Of a stretch of 13,819 nucleotides of DNA, positions 7,877 through 12,816 are shown piece by piece. Made by a program: the position numbers and the translations under genes. A model generated the notes under the pieces. It saw only the letters and a list, made by a program, of their open reading frames with translations, had not been told where the DNA came from and did not search any database. Within the stretch, counting starts at the first letter, position 1, and each line of letters begins with the position of its first letter. Origin of the DNA: Pseudomonadota bacterium (GTDB taxonomy: Bacteria; Desulfobacterota; Desulfobacteria; Desulfobacterales; Desulfobacteraceae); assembly GCA_018812385.1 (NCBI GenBank), contig JAHJDU010000564.1:1-13819 (forward strand), given 5' to 3'.

Positions 7877-7878
7877 AC

Positions 7879-7907
7879 TTGAATTATTCAATTATTTAAT
7901 TTATTAA
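7879..7907 (+). promoter_or_regulatory. putative sigma70-type promoter of the crotonase gene
   Basis: TTGAAT (7879-7884) and TATTAA (7902-7907) are separated by 17 bp in a very AT-rich stretch. The predicted leader is about 40 nt and ends in the RBS AAGGGG (7945-7950). The palindrome at 7860-7876 abuts the -35 box, where a bound protein could affect polymerase access. Confidence 0.45.
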
Positions 7908-7956
7908 TAACGCTGTTTACTTTGAAGAATGAATCCGATTTTGCAAGGGGTGATCA

Positions 7957-8679
7957 ATGGCAATCATAGAATGGGAAAAAAATGAGTCTGTGGCAATCAT
8001 CAATATGTGCAATGGCGCAAACAAACAGAACCTTACGTTTGTGCGGCAGATGAATCAATGCTTTGATGAAATACTGGAAAATAAAGAGATTTTTTCGATT
8101 GTGTTAACTTCCGCAGATGAAAAGAATTTTTCCCAGGGGATTGATGTTGAATGGCTGGGCCAGAAAATGAATGAAAAGGATTTTGACAGTATAAAATTAT
8201 TTATGTATGGAATGAACACAGTCTTTAAAAGAATTTTATTCATGCCTGTCCCAGTAATTGCCGCCATTAACGGCCATGCCTTTGGAAATGGTGCCATGCT
8301 GGCCTGTACCTGTGATTTCAGATTTATGAAAAAAGACAGGGGTTTTTTTTGTTTTCCGGAAGTGGATATCAGTATCCCCTTTCTTCCGGGTATGATTGCA
8401 TTTGTCAGAAAAGCCATACCTGAATATAAATTCAATGAGATGATTCTTTCAGGAAAACGTCTTGGCGCCCAGGAACTTGCAGATAACCATGTGATTGTAA
8501 AAGCCTGCGAAAACAAGGAAGAACTTATGGAGGATGCTTTAGCATTTGCCAGAACATTCATCAAAAAAAGAGGTATTTTCGGCGAACTGAAAAAAAGGAT
8601 GCACAGGGACATCATCAGGGTCATGGAGACCGATGACAAAGAACAAATTGATTCCTTGAACCTTTTTATTGAAGGATAG
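7957..8679 (+). CDS. enoyl-CoA hydratase/isomerase (crotonase) family protein
   Basis: This 240-residue crotonase-fold protein binds acyl-CoA thioesters. The two oxyanion-hole segments are FSQGIDVEWL (58-67) and GHAFGNGAMLA (106-116). The active-site segment PEVDI (134-138) keeps the Glu that matches Glu164 of rat enoyl-CoA hydratase. The other hydratase glutamate (Glu144, in the GGGCEL motif) is not present, since the equivalent stretch reads GNGAML. One retained Glu plus SIPFLPGM after it resembles delta3,delta2-enoyl-CoA isomerases more than hydratases, so isomerisation of unsaturated acyl-CoA in beta-oxidation is the likelier activity (inference). The ATG at 7957 has a strong RBS, AAGGGG, 6 nt away. 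It is monocistronic, divergent from the hyuA-like operon, and ends 32 bp before the first repeat arm of the toxin-antitoxin island. Confidence 0.88.
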   Translation: MAIIEWEKNESVAIINMCNGANKQNLTFVRQMNQCFDEILENKEIFSIVLTSADEKNFSQGIDVEWLGQKMNEKDFDSIKLFMYGMNTVFKRILFMPVPVIAAINGHAFGNGAMLACTCDFRFMKKDRGFFCFPEVDISIPFLPGMIAFVRKAIPEYKFNEMILSGKRLGAQELADNHVIVKACENKEELMEDALAFARTFIKKRGIFGELKKRMHRDIIRVMETDDKEQIDSLNLFIEG

Positions 8680-8711
8680 GCAATTTTTAAATTTTAAAAG
8701 GGTTGTGGTGT

Positions 8712-8775
8712 ATTAGATCCGGTTTGGTGCGGATTGCGGTTCACATGATTGAACGATTCCTACAGGCTCAAACCT
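8712..8775 (+). repeat. left arm of palindromic repeat element, split copy
   Basis: This 64-bp stretch matches 11246-11309 at 61 of 64 positions without gaps, from ATTAGATCC to AACCT. It includes the 17-mer GGTTTGGTGCGGATTGC (8721-8737), which is the left terminal inverted repeat of the complete copy. Here the right arm does not follow. Instead the sequence passes into the end of hipA, and the matching right arm appears 1.65 kb further on, at 10424. Confidence 0.85.
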
Positions 8776-8788
8776 TTTTGCTGTGAAC
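8739..8788 (-). terminator. hairpin directly after the hipA stop
   Basis: GTTCACA (8739-8745) pairs with TGTGAAC (8782-8788), giving a 7-bp stem that abuts the hipA stop codon (8789-8791). The loop is long (36 nt) and no U-tract follows on the hipA strand, so it is at best a weak transcript end. It uses part of the repeat arm. Confidence 0.25.
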
Positions 8789-10036
8789 TTAATCGAATTG
8801 GTTAAGCGTTCTATTTGCTCTTTTTTTTACGGCAATTATGATATTTTCCAATAGATCGTTCCGTTGATATCTGTCGATGAAGTTCGCATAGGTGCTGTCA
8901 ATTTTGTTAACCAGTTTAAGACAAAAATCTAATAATCGTTTCTGGAGAATAGAGGGGCTTATTTTTATCTCCTCTGCAAATCTTTTCCAGTGCCTTTCCA
9001 TAACCCATTCCGGTCTATTTTCTCCTCCTATTTTCATAGCAAGCTTTTGTGACAGATCTTCATATATAATCGTACACATAATGTCATAAAAAGGTGATAG
9101 CCGGATCTGTTTTGCCTGATATATAAAAGACAAATTTTTTGCATGCGCATCCATATTCCCGATTAAGTAATTAAAAAACACCCATTGCATCAGCTGCTGA
9201 AAATCTTTAATCGGATTTGCAGAATACGCTCGGACAAGATCAAAGCATGCTTTCAACCCTGGACCACCATCAGCCTGATACTTCAATTCATGGGAAAGCC
9301 CCATAGCCTGACAAAAATCTTCCTGGTGAAGACGGTTGAGCACTCCATTATCCAAGATTCTATCATACCTTTTGATCAACAGGACCTTTTGGGTCTCTTT
9401 TCGAACAATCAAAACAGGTGGAACATTCAAATCAATAGCATTGGCAAGCATCATACAAAAACATTCATTTTCAATGGAAGATTGAAAATGAGACATACTC
9501 GATTTTAAAATAAAGTTGCTTGGAGCACCATTTATCGGGATATAGAATACAGGATCTTTGTAGAAAAGTGCCAGTTTTTCCTGTGCCCCTGCAAGTGATA
9601 TGCGAATCCCTTCCTCGCCTGCAAGTAAAGGGCGCCTGGGGATATGCTTTATTAGATCCGCTAATTGTTCGTCTGGTAAAGAACGATACGTGTATTGATC
9701 TGGCGATTCAGGCATTGTTGACTTAGGTAGGAGTGTAATTGCCCCTGCACACTCTCCTCCGATACGTTTAAGAAGCATAAAATCATTTTTATCTGAAATT
9801 CCAAGCCGTTTCGCGATTAATTGCCTGACAGCAGATTCCGGTAACAGATTAGAAAAAAAAGATTTTACTGTATCATGTGAAAAAATTCCTTCTTGCATCG
9901 GCAAAGAAATAGATAGTTGAAAAGCATCAGAAGAACCTATCCATGTCTTAGAATATTGAAATGAAAATAACCTCCTGTTATCAATACTTAGAAAACCGAC
10001 TATGGTTTGTCCAAAAAAAATATTCAAAGTTTCCAA
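8789..10036 (-). CDS. hipA: HipA-family serine/threonine kinase toxin
   Basis: This 415-residue HipA-type toxin kinase belongs to a family whose best-known member inactivates glutamyl-tRNA synthetase by phosphorylation and causes growth arrest or persistence. Visible parts: an N-terminal subdomain with FFSNLLPE (60-67); RISLAGAQEKLAL (145-157), with the P-loop serine S147 at the autophosphorylation position; NFILK with the ATP-binding lysine K178; LLIKRYDR (219-226); HQEDFCQAMG (237-246); catalytic loop GNMDAHAKN (293-301) with D296; and the metal-binding Asp in FYDIM (D318). All key kinase residues are present, so it looks intact. Start is TTG at 10034-10036, two bases after the hipB stop, with GGAG (10047-10050) as RBS inside hipB. 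The antitoxin-then-toxin order is normal. The module sits between the two arms of a split repeat element, suggesting acquisition as a unit. Confidence 0.93.
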   Translation of the reverse strand: METLNIFFGQTIVGFLSIDNRRLFSFQYSKTWIGSSDAFQLSISLPMQEGIFSHDTVKSFFSNLLPESAVRQLIAKRLGISDKNDFMLLKRIGGECAGAITLLPKSTMPESPDQYTYRSLPDEQLADLIKHIPRRPLLAGEEGIRISLAGAQEKLALFYKDPVFYIPINGAPSNFILKSSMSHFQSSIENECFCMMLANAIDLNVPPVLIVRKETQKVLLIKRYDRILDNGVLNRLHQEDFCQAMGLSHELKYQADGGPGLKACFDLVRAYSANPIKDFQQLMQWVFFNYLIGNMDAHAKNLSFIYQAKQIRLSPFYDIMCTIIYEDLSQKLAMKIGGENRPEWVMERHWKRFAEEIKISPSILQKRLLDFCLKLVNKIDSTYANFIDRYQRNDLLENIIIAVKKRANRTLNQFD

Positions 10037-10038
10037 AA

Positions 10039-10281
10039 TCAGCTATCTCCACGTTTAATGAGATGGAGTTCAAGACCAAGACTGTTCAACAGTTCAAATA
10101 CTTTCCCAAGTTGAGCGGTTGCTTTACCTTTTTCAAGCTCCAGAACAAATTTTCTACCAACATCAGCAAATTCAGATATCTCTTTTTGAGTCAGTTTGAG
10201 ACTTTTTCGCTCTTTGAGAAGATACCGCCCTAATTCTTTGGGATTATTAATTTTTGTGGAAGGTTTCAAGGCATCACCCAT
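10039..10281 (-). CDS. hipB: HipB-family XRE antitoxin / autorepressor
   Basis: The 80-residue protein has one helix-turn-helix domain of the Cro/C1 type (about 15-70). LGRYLLKERKSLKLTQKEIS is followed by a recognition region ADVGRKFVLELEKGK, the form typical of HipB (y4mF type) antitoxins. It should neutralise the downstream HipA by complex formation and repress its own operon. Three identical-pattern dyads upstream (10284-10407) are the obvious candidate operators. The first begins 3 bp upstream of the ATG (10279-10281) and covers its weak RBS (GGAA, 8 nt away). It ends 2 bp before the hipA start, which implies coupled translation. Confidence 0.92.
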   Translation of the reverse strand: MGDALKPSTKINNPKELGRYLLKERKSLKLTQKEISEFADVGRKFVLELEKGKATAQLGKVFELLNSLGLELHLIKRGDS

Positions 10282-10283
10282 AT

Positions 10284-10307
10284 AAAAGTTTCCGATCAGA
10301 TACTTTT
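10284..10307. promoter_or_regulatory. putative HipB operator 1
   Basis: AAAAGT (10284-10289), central GATC (10294-10297) and ACTTTT (10302-10307) form a symmetric dyad. It covers the ribosome binding region of hipB, so occupancy would block the 5' end of the operon. Same pattern as the two sites at +50 and +100 bp. Confidence 0.65.
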
Positions 10308-10333
10308 AGCAACTTTACAAGCGAAACACAACA

Positions 10334-10357
10334 AAAAGTTTTCGATCAGGTACTTTC
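10334..10357. promoter_or_regulatory. putative HipB operator 2
   Basis: AAAAGT (10334-10339), GATC (10344-10347) and ACTTTC (10352-10357). This is the same AAAAGT-N4-GATC-N4-ACTTT pattern, exactly 50 bp from site 1. CGATC is shared by all three sites. Confidence 0.65.
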
Positions 10358-10383
10358 CATGTTTCTTGATGGGATTCAGTCGG

Positions 10384-10407
10384 AAAAGTGATCGATCGGA
10401 AACTTTA
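10384..10407. promoter_or_regulatory. putative HipB operator 3
   Basis: AAAAGT (10384-10389), GATC within CGATCG (10393-10398) and ACTTTA (10402-10407), exactly 50 bp from site 2. The site ends 16 bp before the right repeat arm at 10424. It thus marks the outer limit of the hipBA unit on this side. Confidence 0.65.
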
Positions 10408-10423
10408 AAATTAACCCTTTCCT

Positions 10424-10534
10424 CAATCTGCACAAAACCTCCCCGGCAATACCCCGGCAGACCCAAACTCAATATTACTCTATCCAATATTCACAGCATT
10501 CTGAAAAAGACTTCCCTGGATTTGAATAAAAATA
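10424..10534 (+). repeat. right arm of palindromic repeat element, split copy
   Basis: The stretch matches 11413-11524 almost base for base, with one extra C in the CCCCGG run, a 2-bp gap near the end and a few substitutions. It opens with an imperfect right terminal repeat (CAATCTGCACAAAACC instead of CAATCCGCACCAAACC). About 95 bp follow that are shared with the complete copy, including two AATATT boxes. It is the partner of the left arm at 8712-8775, with hipBA between them. Confidence 0.85.
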
Positions 10535-10563
10535 TTAAAAACAGACCCACAGCTTAAAGGAGT

Positions 10564-10594
10564 TTGACATTCCTGTAATACTGTAATACCGTAT
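10564..10594 (+). promoter_or_regulatory. putative promoter/operator of the AbrB-MazF module
   Basis: A perfect TTGACA lies at 10564-10569 and TACCGT, a weak -10, at 10587-10592 with 17-bp spacing. Between and over them are a tandem CTGTAATA (10573-10580, 10581-10588) and two short dyads, TACTGTA (10579-10585) and ATACCGTAT (10586-10594). Overlapping dyads on the -10 fit autorepression by the antitoxin or the toxin-antitoxin complex, as is usual for MazEF-type operons. Confidence 0.45.
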
Positions 10595-10628
10595 GTGTTC
10601 TATTAGAAATTAAAAAAGGAGATATAAT

Positions 10629-10880
10629 ATGGAATCTATCTTAGATAACATACGTGTAACAAGCAAGCTTACCACTAAAAGCCAGGCCACCATTCCTGAA
10701 AAAATTAGAAAGATCTTAGGATTGATTCCCGGTGATTCAGTGGCTTTTGAAGTAGACCAGAATAAAAAGGTTGTGATCCGCAAGGCCACACCGATAGACT
10801 TTGAATTTGCAAAGGCGCTTGAAAGCACACTTTCAGAATGGTCGTCAAAGAATGATCAAGAGGCTTATTGTGACTTATAA
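10629..10880 (+). CDS. AbrB/MazE-family antitoxin
   Basis: The 83-residue protein has an N-terminal SpoVT/AbrB swapped-hairpin DNA-binding domain (about 9-52), seen in VTSKLTTKSQATIPEKIRKI and the following LGLIPGDSVAFEVDQ. A short C-terminal tail (53-83), rich in acidic and Trp/Ser residues, is the expected toxin-binding part. It is predicted to neutralise the MazF/PemK toxin encoded immediately after it and to repress the operon. The ATG at 10629 has a strong RBS, AAGGAG, 7 nt upstream. Its last codons overlap the toxin gene by 11 bp if the toxin starts at the GTG at 10870. Confidence 0.9.
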   Translation: MESILDNIRVTSKLTTKSQATIPEKIRKILGLIPGDSVAFEVDQNKKVVIRKATPIDFEFAKALESTLSEWSSKNDQEAYCDL

Positions 10881-11208
10881 AATTTTTGATGTTGTAGTGG
10901 TTCCTTTTCCCTTCACTGACCAAAATACCGACAAAAATCGCCCTGCCTTGGTGTTATCAGATCATGATGCGTTTAATAGTCTTATTGAAAGCTGTGTTTT
11001 GGCAATGATAACCAGTGCCAAAAATCCTGATTGGCCGCTTGATGCAAAAATAGGCAGCATAAAAAAAGCTGGTCTTCCAGCTCCTTCTAAAGTTCGTATG
11101 AAGCTTTTCACTTTAGATAGCCGCCTTATCATTAGAAAAATTGGTGGTCTTTCTGCCAAAGATCAGGTGGTCGTAAAAGAAAGCCTTCAAAAATTAATGC
11201 GGTTGTAA
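10870..11208 (+). CDS. MazF/PemK-family endoribonuclease toxin
   Basis: The family cleaves mRNA at short sequence motifs and halts translation. From GTG at 10870 the protein has 112 residues and opens in the canonical way, MTYKIFDVVVVPFPFTD. Next come NRPALVLS (23-30) with the conserved Arg (R24), AMITSAK (45-51) with a Thr at the catalytic position (T48), and SKVRMKLFTLDSRLI (73-87). The GTG has AGAGG 6 nt upstream. An alternative ATG at 10852 would add six residues (MIKRLI) with a poorer RBS and a larger overlap with the antitoxin. Both starts lie inside the antitoxin gene, so translation is coupled. The module looks intact and is bracketed by a right repeat arm on its left and a left repeat arm on its right. 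Confidence 0.9.
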   Translation: MTYKIFDVVVVPFPFTDQNTDKNRPALVLSDHDAFNSLIESCVLAMITSAKNPDWPLDAKIGSIKKAGLPAPSKVRMKLFTLDSRLIIRKIGGLSAKDQVVVKESLQKLMRL

Positions 11209-11220
11209 ACCACAGAATTG

Positions 11221-11243
11221 GGAAGTTGAACATTGATACTTCC
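11221..11243 (+). terminator. small hairpin after the mazF-like gene
   Basis: GGAAGT (11221-11226) pairs with ACTTCC (11238-11243) around an 11-nt loop, 12 bp after the toxin stop. No T-run follows, so termination here is doubtful. Confidence 0.25.
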
Positions 11244-11245
11244 AC

Positions 11246-11524
11246 ATTAGATCCGGTTTGGTGCGGATTGCGACTCACATGATTGAACGATTCCTACAGG
11301 CTCTAACCTCTGCTGCACTAACCGGCAAAACTCGTTTCACTCAAACACTTGCCGGTCTTAACGCGCAACTTTCGGTAAGAGCCTGTACAGAATCGCAATC
11401 AACAGTTCCCTGCAATCCGCACCAAACCTCCCCGGCAATACCCGGCAGACCCAAATTCAATATTACTCTATCCAATATTCACAGCATTCTGAAAAAGACT
11501 TTTCTGTGGATCTGAATAAAAATA
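11246..11524 (+). repeat. complete copy of the palindromic repeat element
   Basis: This copy joins the left arm (11246-11309) to the right arm (11413-11524) with about 103 bp between. Positions 11255-11428 form a 174-bp imperfect hairpin. The outer 17-bp stem is perfect (GGTTTGGTGCGGATTGC, 11255-11271, with GCAATCCGCACCAAACC, 11412-11428). Inside it come CGATTC/GAATCG (11288-11293/11390-11395), TACAGGCTCT/AGAGCCTGTA (11295-11304/11378-11387), ACCGGCAA/TTGCCGGT (11321-11328/11349-11356) and GTTT/AAAC (11334-11337/11343-11346) closing a 5-nt loop. It encodes no recognisable protein. The form resembles a MITE-like or other non-autonomous palindromic element. Its family is unknown to me. Confidence 0.85.
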
Positions 11525-11570
11525 AAGTTGATGTATCAAAATTAATCGCGGATGGGTTTTTTGCTTAATC

Positions 11571-11660
11571 TGTATCTCCAATTATGTCGCCAGTTTTTTT
11601 TGTTGCGAGTTTACCCCGCCTGATCCCGCCCTTATTTTTAAAATAATACCCCGCCAGCCC
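11571..11660 (+). mobile_element. possible end of a decayed insertion sequence
   Basis: The stretch starts TGTATCTCCAATTATGTCGC and then carries a T-run and three GC-rich boxes in AT-rich surroundings: CCCCGCC at 11614-11620, TCCCGCC at 11624-11630 and CCCCGCC at 11649-11655. A TG start followed by repeated boxes recalls IS21-type ends, but no transposase gene and no matching opposite end are present. This is a weak call based on look alone. Confidence 0.2.
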
Positions 11661-11757
11661 TTCGTATAGACTTATCATAGATCTGAGGAGGTACCAGGCC
11701 TATGAAAAAGAAAATACGCAGCTACAGGTGGAGGTACTAGTGAGTGCTCTGGACTGA
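11647..11757 (+). pseudogene. possible coding remnant, coiled-coil-like
   Basis: A frame open from 11647 to a TGA at 11755-11757 ends in LRRYQAYEKENTQLQVEV plus a few residues. This has the charged, heptad-like look of a coiled coil. It has no credible start in the visible frame (TAA at 11644). It may be a decayed gene fragment near the IS-like end. A separate 12-codon frame in another register (ATG at 11702, after GAGGAGG at 11685-11691) encodes a very basic peptide and cannot be told from chance. Confidence 0.2.
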
Positions 11758-11771
11758 GTTGTCGTATCAGT

Positions 11772-11809
11772 ATTTGGCGGATTTGGCAATATTGCCAAAT
11801 CCGCCAAAT
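11772..11809. repeat. perfect 38-bp palindrome
   Basis: ATTTGGCGGATTTGGCAAT (11772-11790) is followed directly by its exact reverse complement (11791-11809), with no spacer and no mismatch. Each arm itself contains TTTGGC twice. There is no T-run after it on either strand. It could extrude as a cruciform, form a very stable RNA hairpin, or bind a dimeric protein. Confidence 0.9.
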
Positions 11810-11825
11810 GGTCACGAATCGCTCT

Positions 11826-11863
11826 ATTTATCGGAAATACCAATCCTGGTATTTCCGATAAAT
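11826..11863. repeat. 16-bp perfect hairpin with 6-nt loop
   Basis: ATTTATCGGAAATACC (11826-11841) and its exact reverse complement (11848-11863) flank the loop AATCCT. It starts 16 bp after the 38-bp palindrome. A T-run (11877-11883) lies 13 bp downstream on the plus strand, too far for a classical terminator. On the minus strand it follows the lysR stop by about 60 bp and could mark the 3' end of the rsmD-coaD-lysR transcript by blocking exonucleases. Confidence 0.85.
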
Positions 11864-11923
11864 GATTTGCTCACTATTTTTTTAAATTTTTATTTTGAGG
11901 TGAAGGGAAACGTGAATAGCCTT

Positions 11924-12814
11924 TTAAAGGGCTTGTCTTGCAAATTCAATGAATTTATTACAAATCGGAGATAATGTTCTTTTTTTTGACAGGGTGAGGT
12001 AAAAAAAGCGGCTGAGGTTAAGGCCTTTTACTGACAAGGCTTTTAAACGCCCGCTATTGATATCATCCTGGACTGCAATGGTTGAAAGGATGGATATCCC
12101 TATATGATTTAAGATGCTTTGAATGACAGAGACGGTATTTCCCATGGTAATACTGGTTTTAAGATTTTTTGAGTTAAACTCTGCATCGTCCAAGGCTTTA
12201 AGAATGGATTGCCATGTTCCCGATCCTTTTTCCCTTGCGATAAAAGATTCTTCAAAGATTTTTGAGCAGTCAATAGATGTTCTTTTTGCCCATTTGTGGT
12301 TTGCAGGAACAATCAGTTTCATTTCATCGGTCATAAGTTTTTCCTGTTTGATCTGGGGGTCATCTACTTTTGCACCGACAATGCCGATTTCGATTTTTCC
12401 TTTTTTGATTTGTTGAACGATTTGCATGGTGTCACCAGCTGTCACTTCAAGCGAGATATCCGGGAATTGTTTTGAAAACGGTCCAATGAGTCTGGGGATA
12501 ATATATCCGGAAGGAATGGTGCTGCCACCGATAAAAAGAGTTCCTTTGGCTTTTCCTAAAAAATCGTGCAAAGCAGATTCTGTCTGTTCTTTGAGGGTTA
12601 AGAGGCTTTTTGCGTATTGATACAGGATTTCACCTGCTTTTGTGGGCTCTGTTATTTTTCCTAACCGGTCTAAAAGGCGACATTGAAAATGTGCTTCAAG
12701 TTCTTTAATATGAAGGCTGACCGTGGGTTGGGAAAGATTAATGGCAAAAGATGCCTTTGAAAAGCTTTTATTTTCAACAACAGAAACAAAGATATGAAGC
12801 TGCCATAAGTCCAT
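11924..12814 (-). CDS. LysR-family regulator, selenium-metabolism-associated type
   Basis: The protein has 296 residues: an N-terminal winged HTH (about 3-62) followed by a type 2 periplasmic-binding-like effector domain (about 90-294). The opening MDLWQLHIFVSVVENKSFSK, the stretch LSQPTVSLHIKELE, DRLGKITEPTKAGEILYQYA and GGSTIPSGYIIPRLIG match the pattern I know from the selenium-metabolism-associated LysR family of anaerobic bacteria. In that family the gene often lies near yedE/yedF or selenoprotein genes. None of those is in the window, so the selenium link is by family only. The ATG (12812-12814) is 2 bp after the coaD stop and lacks a clear RBS, implying coupling to coaD. The effector and target genes are unknown. 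Confidence 0.85.
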   Translation of the reverse strand: MDLWQLHIFVSVVENKSFSKASFAINLSQPTVSLHIKELEAHFQCRLLDRLGKITEPTKAGEILYQYAKSLLTLKEQTESALHDFLGKAKGTLFIGGSTIPSGYIIPRLIGPFSKQFPDISLEVTAGDTMQIVQQIKKGKIEIGIVGAKVDDPQIKQEKLMTDEMKLIVPANHKWAKRTSIDCSKIFEESFIAREKGSGTWQSILKALDDAEFNSKNLKTSITMGNTVSVIQSILNHIGISILSTIAVQDDINSGRLKALSVKGLNLSRFFYLTLSKKRTLSPICNKFIEFARQAL

Positions 12815-12816
12815 TT

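Noticed and set aside
8055..8639. Long open frame on the minus strand opposite the crotonase gene (about 194 codons)
   Set aside because: It is entirely antisense to a well-supported crotonase. Its translation has no recognisable motif and it has no RBS or operon context.
10284..10407. Three regularly spaced repeats suggesting a tiny CRISPR array
   Set aside because: The units are symmetric dyads with only scattered conserved bases, sit directly upstream of hipB, and no cas gene is present. Operators explain them better.
11258..11515. Open frame running through the hairpin, with a C-terminal stretch shared with the split copy (NITLSNIHSILKK)
   Set aside because: The shared peptide only reflects the shared DNA repeat. 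The copies differ by indels, start in different contexts and end differently, so no protein is being conserved.
8712..11524. Integron-type cassette array with attC sites
   Set aside because: Toxin-antitoxin cassettes between palindromic repeats fit the idea, but I see no GTTRRRY/RYYYAAC core sites and no integrase. The modules are on opposite strands, and hipBA splits a repeat instead of being followed by one.
11826..11883. Hairpin plus T-run as a classical Rho-independent terminator
   Set aside because: The T-run begins 13 bp after the stem, and no plus-strand gene ends just upstream. On the minus strand no T-run follows the stem.
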